Below are positions 51,299 to 59,009 of a stretch of 64,000 nt of DNA, piece by piece. The notes beneath the pieces are model-generated. The model did not search any database and was not told the origin of the DNA. It saw nothing but the letters and a program-made list of their open reading frames with translations. A program made the translations under genes and the position numbers. The DNA comes from a virus. The stretch's first letter is position 1, and every line of letters begins with the position of its first letter. The stretch is from IMG/VR virus record IMGVR_UViG_3300020472_000018, positions 1 to 64,000 of that record. One strand, 5' to 3'.

Positions 51299-52450
51299 AT
51301 GCCATTACGTCCACACCAAATTGATGCTCTGGATGCTATGGCAAACCATTCTAAGGGGCAAATCATTGTTCCTACAGGTGGTGGTAAAACCATGTGTATG
51401 ATAGAAGATGCTAAGAAAGGGGGTACTATTGTTGTAGTTGCTCCTCGTATCTTATTGGCAGAGCAATTATCTTCTGAGTTTTTGGAACAGATTGATGATG
51501 TATCTGTGATGCACGTCCATAGTGGGGAAACATCCCACTATTCTTCAACAAATGTTTGGGATATTTATTGGTGGTATAGAAGAACAAAAGGAAATAAGAT
51601 TATATTTACTACCTATCATTCACTTGATAAGGTTAAAAGGTCTACAGTTGATGTAGATACCATTTACTTTGATGAGGCACATAACAGTGTTAATAGAAAC
51701 TTTTTCCCTGCTGTGGAACATTTTGCAACTGTGGGTGCTAACAGGTGCTATTTCTTTACTGCTACTCCTAAGCATAGTTCTGCTGTTAAGAAAGTTGGAA
51801 TGAATTATAAGGAAGTATATGGTGATGTAATTATGAATGTACCAGCACCTAAGTTGGTTAATGAAGGTTATATCCTTCCACCTAAAGTTGAGGTATATAA
51901 AACCAGATTGCTTCAAAAAGATGAGATATATGCTGAAACTGAATCAGAGAATATTCTCAGTGCTATTGATAACTTGAGTGTGGATAAGGTTCTTATATGT
52001 GCCAAATCTACTAAGCAGATTATTAGTTTAGTATCTCAAACTGATTTTTGCTATAAGTTAAAGGAGAATGGATATAATTGGATGTATATCACTGCTAAAA
52101 CAGGTGCTATAATCAATGGTAAAAAGGTGGGTAGAGAGGAGTTTTTTAATACATTGAATGGATGGGGTAGAGATGATACAAGGTTTATTGTACTCCATCA
52201 CAGCATCCTTTCAGAAGGTATTAATGTTGCAGGTCTTGAGGCAGCATTGTTTATGAGGAATATGGATTATATTAGCATCAGTCAAACGATTGGTAGAGTG
52301 ATCCGATTAGGAAAGTGTCATAAGACTCACGGAAAGGTATGTATTCCTGTGTATAATAATGTTGGGATTAGCACCGCAAGAAAGGTTGAGGCAGTAGTTG
52401 ATACTGTGTTCAATAAGGGTGAACCTGCAATTTCTGTTATTAAAAGATGA
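51299..52450 (+). CDS. superfamily 2 DNA/RNA helicase (DEAH box)
   Basis: 383 residues from the ATG at 51299 (a GTG lies one codon upstream). Motif I PTGGGKT near residue 25, motif Ia VVAPRILLAEQ, motif II DEAH (TIYFDEAHNS), motif III FTATP, motif VI QTIGRVIRLG. It starts LRPHQIDALDAM, the Q-motif-like entry of type III restriction/UvsW-like helicases. T4 UvsW is about 500 residues, so this is a shorter relative. It could act in recombination or replication restart. A TATAAT at 51271 may help start this operon; no -35 is seen. Stop overlaps the next ATG (ATGA). Confidence 0.75.
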   Translation: MPLRPHQIDALDAMANHSKGQIIVPTGGGKTMCMIEDAKKGGTIVVVAPRILLAEQLSSEFLEQIDDVSVMHVHSGETSHYSSTNVWDIYWWYRRTKGNKIIFTTYHSLDKVKRSTVDVDTIYFDEAHNSVNRNFFPAVEHFATVGANRCYFFTATPKHSSAVKKVGMNYKEVYGDVIMNVPAPKLVNEGYILPPKVEVYKTRLLQKDEIYAETESENILSAIDNLSVDKVLICAKSTKQIISLVSQTDFCYKLKENGYNWMYITAKTGAIINGKKVGREEFFNTLNGWGRDDTRFIVLHHSILSEGINVAGLEAALFMRNMDYISISQTIGRVIRLGKCHKTHGKVCIPVYNNVGISTARKVEAVVDTVFNKGEPAISVIKR

Positions 52451-52962
52451 TTGATTTCAAAACCTTTCAGTTGGATAGATTATCCAAACTTCTATATGCA
52501 ATTAGAGGTTATACTGATAACAATTTAAGATTTCCAAAAGCAGGTGAAATGGTTGAGAAAGCACTTGCTGAATATAGTAATGGTTTACTTGAAAGGGTAA
52601 ATCTACCTGGTATTGATTTACTTACTAAAGATAAAGTATCTTATGAATCAAAGGTAACACAGTTTAAGAACAAATCAGGTACAGCGATTAGAGGTTTAAT
52701 AATTAAAAATAGGAGAGCAGCAAAAGAATATGAGGATAAACTTGCTGATTACTTTATAGTTTCTGATGTAAAGAGTGGTAAGGCATGTTGCATATCCTCA
52801 GATAAATTATATAATTTTAAAGATACTGGAGCAGTATATACAGCATCAGCTGATCCTGAACCAGAAGATTTCTTTTTAATTGGTTATAATCAACTCAATG
52901 AATCAAGAGATTACTTTGAGGAATCTGAAGATTATGATCTACAATTCATTAGATCAATATGA
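52447..52962 (+). CDS. unknown protein coupled to helicase, possible nuclease
   Basis: 171 residues, translationally coupled (ATGA overlaps at both ends). N-terminal 60 residues helical; then GIDLLTKDKVSYESKVTQFK, GTAIRGLIIKNRRAAKEYED, DYFIVSDVKSGKACCISSDK. The D ... E-S-K spacing followed by a I-I-K-N strand is reminiscent of PD-(D/E)xK nucleases, but this is only a pattern impression. The C-terminus is acidic. A helicase-coupled nuclease would fit a recombination or restriction role. Confidence 0.5.
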   Translation: MIDFKTFQLDRLSKLLYAIRGYTDNNLRFPKAGEMVEKALAEYSNGLLERVNLPGIDLLTKDKVSYESKVTQFKNKSGTAIRGLIIKNRRAAKEYEDKLADYFIVSDVKSGKACCISSDKLYNFKDTGAVYTASADPEPEDFFLIGYNQLNESRDYFEESEDYDLQFIRSI

Positions 52963-53390
52963 ATAAAGTTGTATTAGTTACTGGTGGATTTGATCCATTA
53001 CATAGTGGACATATTGCTTACTTCAAGGCGGCAAAGGAATTTGGTGATACATTATGTGTTGCTGTAAATTCTGATGATTGGTTAAGAAGAAAAAAGGGAA
53101 AACCTTTTATGAATATAGATGAGAGAATGTCAGTTCTTAAAGAGTTAAAGACTCCTGATGTTGTTATTGAATTTAGAGATAAAGATGATACTGCTAATGA
53201 TGCGATTTATATGGCATTGCAGGTATATGATGAAGTGGTCTTTGCAAATGGAGGAGATCGTGGTAGAATGAATACTCCAGAATATATTAAATATAAAGAT
53301 GATCCTAGAGTTATATTTGAATTTGGTGTTGGTGGTGATAATAAGATGAATAGTAGTTCAAAACTTTTGGAGGAGTGGAATACTAAATGA
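52959..53390 (+). CDS. cytidylyltransferase-like nucleotidyltransferase
   Basis: 143 residues. VTGGFDPLHSGHIAYFKAAK carries the H-x-G-H nucleotide-binding motif of the cytidylyltransferase fold; FANGGDRGRMNTPEYIKY holds the second family region. Length and pattern fit glycerol-3-phosphate cytidylyltransferase or the C-terminal domain of HldE/RfaE (ADP-heptose synthase). It would activate a sugar- or polyol-phosphate with a nucleotide. It overlaps both neighbours by 4 bases, including a halogenase gene downstream. The substrate is unknown. Confidence 0.8.
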   Translation: MNKVVLVTGGFDPLHSGHIAYFKAAKEFGDTLCVAVNSDDWLRRKKGKPFMNIDERMSVLKELKTPDVVIEFRDKDDTANDAIYMALQVYDEVVFANGGDRGRMNTPEYIKYKDDPRVIFEFGVGGDNKMNSSSKLLEEWNTK

Positions 53391-54574
53391 AGATAGCAAT
53401 TCTTGGTGCTGGTAATGCAGGGTGTATATCTGCATTACATTTTCAACATTATGGTAGATCTCATGGAATTGAGATAGACATATATCATAGTCCTGTTGAG
53501 CATCCAATGGAAAAAGTTGGACAAGGTACAACATTAGCACCCTTATTGTATTTTGAGTCAATTCTAGGGACTAATTGGTACAATAATAATATTGGTGCAA
53601 CATTCAAAAGTGGTATATTATATGAAGGGTGGGGTAAAAAGAATGATGAGATATTTCATCCATTTACTAAAGATGCAATGTCTATGCACTATGTTCCAAG
53701 TTTATTATCTAAGGCAGTATTAGAATCAGGTGTTTTTAATGTTACTGAGAAAACTATTAATGATCCTGAAAGTGAAGTAGATGCTGATTGGATTATTGAT
53801 TGTAGGGGTAAAGATAAGAGTGGTGAAACTGAATATCTACCATTAAAGAATCCTTTAAACTCTGCACTTCTTTATAGAAAGGAAGGTAGAGATCCTGATT
53901 TACATTATACAAGAACTGTTGCTACTCCTAATGGATGGGCATTTGTTATTCCTAATCTGGATAGTGTATCCTATGGTTATTTGTATAATGATACAATAAC
54001 ATCAACACAGGTAGCAAGAGAAGATTTTTTAGAAAGATTTGATCTTCCTGAAACTGATGGTTCTAATTTAACATTTGGTAATTACATTGCAAAAGATGTT
54101 TGTGTTGGTGATAGAACTATTCTTAATGGTAATAGATGTGCATTTTTAGAACCATTAGAAGCTACATCTACTGCATTTTATCAGAAAGTATGCCAAGTTG
54201 CTTGGGATTATATTAATCAAATGGATAGTATTGATGGAAATAGTATCTATGGGCATAAACATAAACCTTTGTTACCTACAAGAGCAGATAAAGAATATAT
54301 GAATGACCATATTCATGGTGCAATGCAACAGATTGAAACATTTGTACTATGGCATTATCAGCATGGTTCTAAGTTTGATACTCCTTTCTGGGAATATGCA
54401 AAGTCTATTCCATTTACAATGGATAGATACTTTGAGAATGTATATAAGGCAGCAAAGAAATATGATTGGCATGATGGATGTTTAATTACTAATGCTGGTG
54501 AAGAGGCGAAATATTACTTTTATTCACAATGGCATCTAAATTCTTTTAAATGTTGGGTTGATGGGGTAGAATAA
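53387..54574 (+). CDS. flavin-dependent halogenase (tryptophan halogenase family)
   Basis: 395 residues. FAD-binding G-A-G-N-A-G at the N-terminus (MKIAILGAGNAGCISALHF), VGQGTTLAPLL matching the VGEGT segment, catalytic lysine K74 in GATFKSGILYEGW, and a W-x-[WF]-x-I-P motif (GWAFVIP). Family enzymes use FADH2 and chloride or bromide to halogenate aromatic substrates such as tryptophan. About 100 residues shorter than PrnA-type enzymes, so a smaller or different substrate is possible. Homologues are known in cyanophages. Overlaps the cytidylyltransferase gene by 4 bases. Confidence 0.8.
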   Translation: MKIAILGAGNAGCISALHFQHYGRSHGIEIDIYHSPVEHPMEKVGQGTTLAPLLYFESILGTNWYNNNIGATFKSGILYEGWGKKNDEIFHPFTKDAMSMHYVPSLLSKAVLESGVFNVTEKTINDPESEVDADWIIDCRGKDKSGETEYLPLKNPLNSALLYRKEGRDPDLHYTRTVATPNGWAFVIPNLDSVSYGYLYNDTITSTQVAREDFLERFDLPETDGSNLTFGNYIAKDVCVGDRTILNGNRCAFLEPLEATSTAFYQKVCQVAWDYINQMDSIDGNSIYGHKHKPLLPTRADKEYMNDHIHGAMQQIETFVLWHYQHGSKFDTPFWEYAKSIPFTMDRYFENVYKAAKKYDWHDGCLITNAGEEAKYYFYSQWHLNSFKCWVDGVE

Positions 54575-54578
54575 TATT

Positions 54579-55544
54579 ATGAGAGATACTATTTTATTTG
54601 GCGATTGTCGTGAAACTCTTAAGGAGTTTGATGAGAAGGCAAGGATGTGTGTTACATCTCCACCTTACTATGGTCTAAGAGATTATGGTGGTGAAGATTC
54701 ACAAATAGGTCTGGAGCAAACTCCAGAAGAATTTATTGATGAGCTAGTTAAAGTATTCAAGGAGGTAAAAAATGTGCTCACAGATGATGGAACTTGTTGG
54801 GTTAATCTTGGCGATAGTTACTATAATTACCGACCTGGAAGGGGACAAGGATTGGCAAAACAAACAGTCTCGCATACTAAACAAGACCTACCAGATGTGT
54901 GTCCTCGTAGAGCGAATAGAATCGGAGGACTCAAAGAAAAAGACCTCATTGGAATCCCTTGGATGTTCGCCTTCGCAATGCGAGCAGATGGATGGCATTT
55001 GAGACAGGATATTATATGGCATAAACCTAATCCAATGCCTGAGAGTGTAAAGGATAGGTGTACTAAAGCACATGAATATATCTTTTTGTTTAGTAAGAAT
55101 AAGAAGTATTTTTATGATAATGAAGCAATAAAGGAACCAGCAAAAGATTGGGGAACCAGAGATAGAAGTAAAGGTAAGTACACAAGTACAAATGAGTATG
55201 GACAAACTCCACACTCAGGATTAACTAAGAGTTATGAGAAGAAGAATAAGAGATCAGTATGGACTGTAACTAAGAAACCATACAAGGGGGCACATTTTGC
55301 TACTTATCCACCCGATCTAATTGAACCCTGTATCAAGGCAGGGAGCGAGAAAGGAGACATTGTATTAGATCCATTCATGGGATCAGGAACTACTGCTGCT
55401 GTGGCAAAATCGTTAGGTAGAGATTACATTGGATGTGAACTACACGAAGATTATGGTAACTTGATTCAGAAGAGAGTTGCAGAATATCATCCAGTTGAAG
55501 AAGTGTCACAAGAACCTAGCATAAACATATTAGATCTTGTATAA
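54579..55544 (+). CDS. site-specific DNA methyltransferase, beta class (N4-cytosine or N6-adenine)
   Basis: 321 residues. Motif IV comes first (CVTSPPYYGLRDYGGEDSQI, about 24-43), motif I last (VLDPFMGSGTTAAVAKSLG, about 264-282, then DYIGCEL), the order of beta-class enzymes. SPPY is most common in N4-cytosine methyltransferases, but N6-adenine enzymes also use it. LRQDIIWHKPNPMPESV is a family-typical segment. No cognate restriction enzyme is seen nearby, so self-protection against host restriction is likely. The DNA near 54880-55000 has more GC-rich codons than its neighbours. Confidence 0.85.
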   Translation: MRDTILFGDCRETLKEFDEKARMCVTSPPYYGLRDYGGEDSQIGLEQTPEEFIDELVKVFKEVKNVLTDDGTCWVNLGDSYYNYRPGRGQGLAKQTVSHTKQDLPDVCPRRANRIGGLKEKDLIGIPWMFAFAMRADGWHLRQDIIWHKPNPMPESVKDRCTKAHEYIFLFSKNKKYFYDNEAIKEPAKDWGTRDRSKGKYTSTNEYGQTPHSGLTKSYEKKNKRSVWTVTKKPYKGAHFATYPPDLIEPCIKAGSEKGDIVLDPFMGSGTTAAVAKSLGRDYIGCELHEDYGNLIQKRVAEYHPVEEVSQEPSINILDLV

Positions 55545-55569
55545 TTAGTACAACTAAAGGAAAACTTCT

Positions 55570-55734
55570 ATGTTTGGATTATTCAGTTCTGGCCCTCGTG
55601 TCGAAGTTAAACTCATTTTAAATGGAAGGCAATTTGTTGAAACAGTTTTTACTGATGATGTATTTCAAGCAGAGGATATTGCTATTGCAAGAAATCCTGG
55701 TGCTGAAGTTATTTTTGCTAATATAGTAATATAG
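55570..55734 (+). CDS. small unknown protein
   Basis: 54 residues starting MFGLFSSGPRVEVKLILNGR and ending PGAEVIFANIVI; beta-alpha-beta pattern with FVETVFTDDVFQAEDIAIAR. AAAGGA nine bases before the ATG is a usable ribosome-binding site. No family recognised, but similar small proteins of marine phages seem familiar. It fills the gap between the methyltransferase and pyrE. Confidence 0.6.
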   Translation: MFGLFSSGPRVEVKLILNGRQFVETVFTDDVFQAEDIAIARNPGAEVIFANIVI

Positions 55735-55738
55735 TAAA

Positions 55739-56374
55739 ATGGTATTAGAATATCTTGTAGACACTTGGGATTATAGGTCTGAGGTACTACATCTTTTAAA
55801 GGATAGATGTTATAAGAAGGGTGATTTTACTCTTTCTTCTGGTAGAAAAACTCAACACTATGTTAATTGTAAGTCGATTACTTTAAATGGTGAATCTTTA
55901 TGTAAAATATGTCCAATGATATTGGAACATATTGAATCTAATGTTAAGGCAGTAGGTGGTCTGACTTTAGGTGCTGATCCATTGGTTACTGGTGTTGCTA
56001 TGATGGGATATGCTCTAGGTAATAATAAGATTAAACTTGCATCTTTAATTGTTCGTAAACAAGCAAAGGGGTATGGAACTAATGCTTACATAGAGGGGCC
56101 AAAATTACCTGAAGGATCTGAAGTCACAGTTCTTGAGGATGTAATTACTACAGGTGGATCTTCTATTGTAGCAGTAGAAAGATTGCGTGATGCTGGTTAT
56201 GTAGTTAATCGTGTTATTTCTATTGTTGATAGGCAAGAAGATGGTGAGGCAGATGATAACATGAAAGAAGCAAATTTAGAACTTATAAGTTTGTTTACAT
56301 TACAGGATTTAATTGAAGATAAGTCTCCTGTTCGTACTTTAAAAAGTCCAAAAATGATGGTGGATTATGAGTAG
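55739..56374 (+). CDS. pyrE: orotate phosphoribosyltransferase
   Basis: 211 residues. The PRPP-binding motif VTVLEDVITTGGSS (about 129-142), the N-terminal LSSGRKTQHYVNCK and GGLTLGADPLVTGVA, and the flexible-loop sequence IVRKQAKGYGT are all present. It converts orotate and PRPP to OMP in pyrimidine synthesis. The length is normal for bacterial PyrE (about 210). This is an auxiliary metabolic gene that could boost pyrimidine supply for phage DNA. It overlaps the next gene by 8 bases. Confidence 0.85.
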   Translation: MVLEYLVDTWDYRSEVLHLLKDRCYKKGDFTLSSGRKTQHYVNCKSITLNGESLCKICPMILEHIESNVKAVGGLTLGADPLVTGVAMMGYALGNNKIKLASLIVRKQAKGYGTNAYIEGPKLPEGSEVTVLEDVITTGGSSIVAVERLRDAGYVVNRVISIVDRQEDGEADDNMKEANLELISLFTLQDLIEDKSPVRTLKSPKMMVDYE

Positions 56375-56612
56375 AAAAATACATCCTAGTGAATACTTTT
56401 CTAATGATTATTGGAAGTATAATTTAGATCCACCAGAATATAAAAGGGGAAGTAGGCACAATAAAATAGGAATGTGGATTATGTACATTTTCTATGGTAT
56501 TGTTCTTGTACAATTATTACACGCATTTACTGTAATACCATTTTTCCCTATTACCTTTTCTATACTATTAGGTTTAGGATTTATTTGCTATGTTGCTTGG
56601 AGGGCAAGTTGA
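56367..56612 (+). CDS. small membrane protein
   Basis: 81 residues. A polar N-terminus (IHPSEYFSNDYWKYNLDPPE) is followed by two hydrophobic segments at about 35-53 (MWIMYIFYGIVLVQLLHAF) and 56-77 (PFFPITFSILLGLGFICYV). It probably spans the inner membrane twice with a short periplasmic loop. No family known. It overlaps pyrE by 8 bases and the next gene by TTGA. Confidence 0.6.
   Translation: MSRKIHPSEYFSNDYWKYNLDPPEYKRGSRHNKIGMWIMYIFYGIVLVQLLHAFTVIPFFPITFSILLGLGFICYVAWRAS
56599..56604 (+). promoter_or_regulatory. strong Shine-Dalgarno GGAGGG that fixes a TTG start
   Basis: GGAGGG lies 4 bases before TTG at 56609, which itself overlaps the upstream stop as TTGA. There is no ATG near this position, so the TTG start is the best reading. 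Confidence 0.6.
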
Positions 56613-56788
56613 GATTAACTGAAGATGTAATTAACAAGATTGCAGTATTAATGCAACATACCAAAATGAATGGTGAAACCAACTGGAAAGATGGTGATGA
56701 GATTGATGTGTGTCTTGGAGGCACATTTGCTGGAGATAAGTTTATCTCTATTATAAACAGAACACGAAGTAACACAACTAAGAAATGA
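56609..56788 (+). CDS. small unknown protein with TTG start
   Basis: 59 residues from the TTG at 56609, beginning (M)RLTEDVINKIAVLMQHTK. The longer reading from 56474 is rejected because it would run through the whole membrane-protein gene in another frame. The L-R-L-T start and the acidic helix resemble the proteins at 59556 and 59848. The C-terminus (FAGDKFISIINRTRSNTTKK) is basic and overlaps the next start. Confidence 0.55.
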   Translation: MRLTEDVINKIAVLMQHTKMNGETNWKDGDEIDVCLGGTFAGDKFISIINRTRSNTTKK

Positions 56789-57351
56789 AGAAACTATTAA
56801 CAGCATTAGTAGCAGCATCAATGCTGTTACCAACTGCAACACTAGCATCTAGTATAAGACCAGGTGCTAGGGTTACACATAAGACACTACAACAAGGTGC
56901 AAAAGATCCACTATGTCTTGTTGGTCAGGAAGAAGAGAAGGAATTGTGGGAAGAATGTAAGGTTACAATAGATGAGACAGGGGTAACACATCCAATAGGT
57001 AAGGTTGCTACTGTAGTTCAATGGGAAACAGAAGAGAAACCATTTAATACAGCAGGTGCTATCATAGGTGGTGCTGCTGGTGCTGGTGTAGGTTTTGCTG
57101 CTGGACTAGGTACTTGTATGTTTCTTGGCCCATTTTGTTTGATTACCGCACCAGCAGTAATGCAGAGTGGTATGATGGTAGGTGGTGCTGCTGGCGGTAA
57201 AGGTTTAGGAAGATACTTTACTGTTGTTGGTGATGATGAACAAGGCGAAAGATTAATTCAAGAGTGGTATGAGAAGTCAGGTAAAGCAGCAGCTAAAACA
57301 TCTAAAGACCTACTCAAGGCAAGCAAACTTGCAGAAGGAGAAATTAGGTAG
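56785..57351 (+). CDS. exported protein with glycine-zipper segment
   Basis: 188 residues with a clear Sec signal peptide: K-K, a hydrophobic core (LLTALVAASMLLP) and an A-x-A-like cleavage site near residue 21 (TLAS). The mature part has four cysteines and, at about 93-140, a glycine-rich membrane-like segment (GAIIGGAAGAGVGFAAGLG, then GGAAGGKGLG) of the glycine-zipper type. It ends in a lysine-rich helix. Such proteins insert in or cross membranes. Superinfection exclusion or envelope modification is possible; no family is certain. Confidence 0.6.
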   Translation: MKKLLTALVAASMLLPTATLASSIRPGARVTHKTLQQGAKDPLCLVGQEEEKELWEECKVTIDETGVTHPIGKVATVVQWETEEKPFNTAGAIIGGAAGAGVGFAAGLGTCMFLGPFCLITAPAVMQSGMMVGGAAGGKGLGRYFTVVGDDEQGERLIQEWYEKSGKAAAKTSKDLLKASKLAEGEIR

Positions 57352-57630
57352 ATGGGTAGTAGAGTAAGTGCTGACTATCGTAAGTTTTATACTTGCCCTA
57401 ATAGAGACATTCTTGATCCTGATGGTGGACAACCTGAAGGATGGGTGAATAAGGATGGATCATGGGCAGCAATTCCTCTTATGGGAAGTAAAAAGAAGTT
57501 GGGTATTATTCACAATGGTGAGTATATGCACACTGCCAAAAACTATAATGATGCAGTAACATACATAAAGAAACAAATTTCTATTGAAAACAAACTTAAG
57601 AAGAAAGGGTCATTGGAGAAGTTTTTATGA
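57352..57630 (+). CDS. small unknown protein
   Basis: 92 residues starting MGSRVSADYRKFYTCPNRD with LDPDGGQPEGWVNKDGSWAA and a basic C-terminal helix (YIKKQISIENKLKKKGSLE). It begins directly after the stop of the exported protein and overlaps the next gene by 4 bases. No family recognised. Confidence 0.6.
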   Translation: MGSRVSADYRKFYTCPNRDILDPDGGQPEGWVNKDGSWAAIPLMGSKKKLGIIHNGEYMHTAKNYNDAVTYIKKQISIENKLKKKGSLEKFL

Positions 57631-57935
57631 GTGAGACTAAACAAGAAAAATGGGATCGTGGTAAGACTCTTATGTTGGAGTCTTTACATAAACCTGATGA
57701 TAGATTGAGAGGATGTTCTCATAATCAACAATGTTATCACGAATTAATGGAGATAAGGGATCAGGTGATTGAGATGGTTCAAGCAATGCCTAATCCTTAT
57801 ACAGAACCATTGCCATTTGGTAAGAAAAATAATCATATAGAACCAACAATTAGTACACCTAATGGTGAAATTAGTGAAACTTTAATGAGTGGAACATTGC
57901 GTGAACATTATATGTCAGATCATAGGGAGTATTAA
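57627..57935 (+). CDS. small unknown protein
   Basis: 102 residues. N-terminus helical and charged (MSETKQEKWDRGKTLMLESL), then CSHNQQCYHELMEIRDQVIE, a Pro-rich middle and an ISETLMSGTLREHY end. Coupled to the upstream gene through ATGA. No family recognised. Confidence 0.6.
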   Translation: MSETKQEKWDRGKTLMLESLHKPDDRLRGCSHNQQCYHELMEIRDQVIEMVQAMPNPYTEPLPFGKKNNHIEPTISTPNGEISETLMSGTLREHYMSDHREY

Positions 57936-57937
57936 TT

Positions 57938-58195
57938 ATGAGTAAGATTGATACACAGGGGATGAGTGGCCCTACTGATCCTAATTATAAACCAACTGGT
58001 AAAGCACAACCACATAAACCTATGATGATATATCCTCGTAGGTTACATACTCCTGAAATGGTTAGAGAGATGAAGATACTTATCAATGAAGTATTAGATG
58101 AGAGAGATGGTAAGAGAGGTAGATCATATTTTGATAGTGAGAAGTTTGCTCACCGCATTAATGAACCTGAACCACCTTATGAAAAATGGGAATGA
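57938..58195 (+). CDS. small unknown protein
   Basis: 85 residues: MSKIDTQGMSGPTDPNYKPT, a Pro/Lys-rich segment, then HTPEMVREMKILINEVLDER and a charged end. It starts two bases after the upstream stop and its stop overlaps the next ATG. No family recognised. Confidence 0.6.
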   Translation: MSKIDTQGMSGPTDPNYKPTGKAQPHKPMMIYPRRLHTPEMVREMKILINEVLDERDGKRGRSYFDSEKFAHRINEPEPPYEKWE

Positions 58196-58329
58196 TTAGA
58201 AATTGGATAAAAGAGATCATTAAAGAAGCACTTGTTGAGTGGGAGACGGAAGTTTCCTATCTTGGAAGACCAGGATATGAGTGGAACGGTGAGAACTGGG
58301 TTCCAAGAGATGAAGATGGAAAAGCATAA
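58192..58329 (+). CDS. very small unknown protein
   Basis: 45 residues: MIRNWIKEIIKEALVEWETE, then VSYLGRPGYEWNGENWVPRD. The ATG overlaps the upstream stop (ATGA). The aromatic C-terminus is compact and non-random. It overlaps the next gene by about 20 bases. No family recognised. Confidence 0.5.
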   Translation: MIRNWIKEIIKEALVEWETEVSYLGRPGYEWNGENWVPRDEDGKA

Positions 58330-58579
58330 TTATAAGAACCCTTCTAAGGCACAAGATCTTTCGCACTTAGAGGCACAAGTTACTGAGGGTAAGAAGTATT
58401 ATGATGAGCAAGGGTGGGAGATCTCTCCACCCATAAGTGATAGAGAATGTATCTACCGTTGCTTAGAGAACTGTGAGCAACTTGCTGGACTTGATAAGAA
58501 ACAAGTGCAGAGATTGATGGAAGACTTTAAGACCAAGAAAACAGAGTTTGTACGCAACGAGGAGTATCCAGCACTATGA
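58310..58579 (+). CDS. small unknown protein
   Basis: 89 residues from the ATG at 58310; a longer in-frame reading from 58232 would overlap the 45-residue gene for its whole extra length and is not favoured. An alternative ATG is at 58316. Content: KMEKHNYKNPSKAQDLSHLE, then EISPPISDRECIYRCLENCE with three cysteines and a charged C-terminus. It overlaps the next ATG by 4 bases. Confidence 0.55.
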   Translation: MKMEKHNYKNPSKAQDLSHLEAQVTEGKKYYDEQGWEISPPISDRECIYRCLENCEQLAGLDKKQVQRLMEDFKTKKTEFVRNEEYPAL

Positions 58580-58749
58580 GAACACAAAATAAAGAAAATT
58601 ATTATTATTTCTTTTGGGTTATAGCAATGGTTGCTTTTATAGCACCTCAAGTAATGACTGCTTTTGCTTATCACAGACTTGCTGAGATTCTTAGTAAACC
58701 TGTTCAAGTTGAAGTAATTAATCCTATGAAAATTAAAATGAGTTTATGA
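58576..58749 (+). CDS. small single-span membrane peptide
   Basis: 57 residues: MRTQNKENYYYFFWVIAMVA, then FIAPQVMTAFAYHRLAEIL. One hydrophobic segment at about 9-32 and a Lys/Val-rich tail (KPVQVEVINPMKIKMSL). ATGA coupling at both ends fits a true gene in this packed run. No family recognised; holin-like or membrane-regulator roles cannot be excluded. Confidence 0.55.
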   Translation: MRTQNKENYYYFFWVIAMVAFIAPQVMTAFAYHRLAEILSKPVQVEVINPMKIKMSL

Positions 58750-59009
58750 AAAACTGGTTTAACTTAAATGTAAATACACCTTGGGTAAAGGGGTATGAGG
58801 ATAAGAACTCACATCCTGTGTATAAACACGCTAATAGTCCATCAAAATGGGATATAAAATGTAGTAGATTAATTATGTCATGTTATGGAGAAGGTGCTGC
58901 AATAGATATTAGACTTATGGATACTGATAATGATCTACAGCATCAAATAAACATTACTGTTGATAAGGATGGTAAGTTACAGGCAATAGTTTCGGAGCAA
59001 ACCAAATGA
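58746..59009 (+). CDS. small unknown protein
   Basis: 87 residues: MKNWFNLNVNTPWVKGYEDK, then KHANSPSKWDIKCSRLIMSC and a beta-rich end (IDIRLMDTDNDLQHQINITV). It looks like a small all-beta protein. Coupled to the membrane peptide and to purN through ATGA overlaps. No family recognised. Confidence 0.6.
   Translation: MKNWFNLNVNTPWVKGYEDKNSHPVYKHANSPSKWDIKCSRLIMSCYGEGAAIDIRLMDTDNDLQHQINITVDKDGKLQAIVSEQTK

Noticed and set aside
56474-56608. N-terminal extension of the small gene at 56609 to a GTG at 56474
   Set aside because: It would lie entirely inside the membrane-protein gene in another frame; the GGAGGG site before the TTG at 56609 explains the start.
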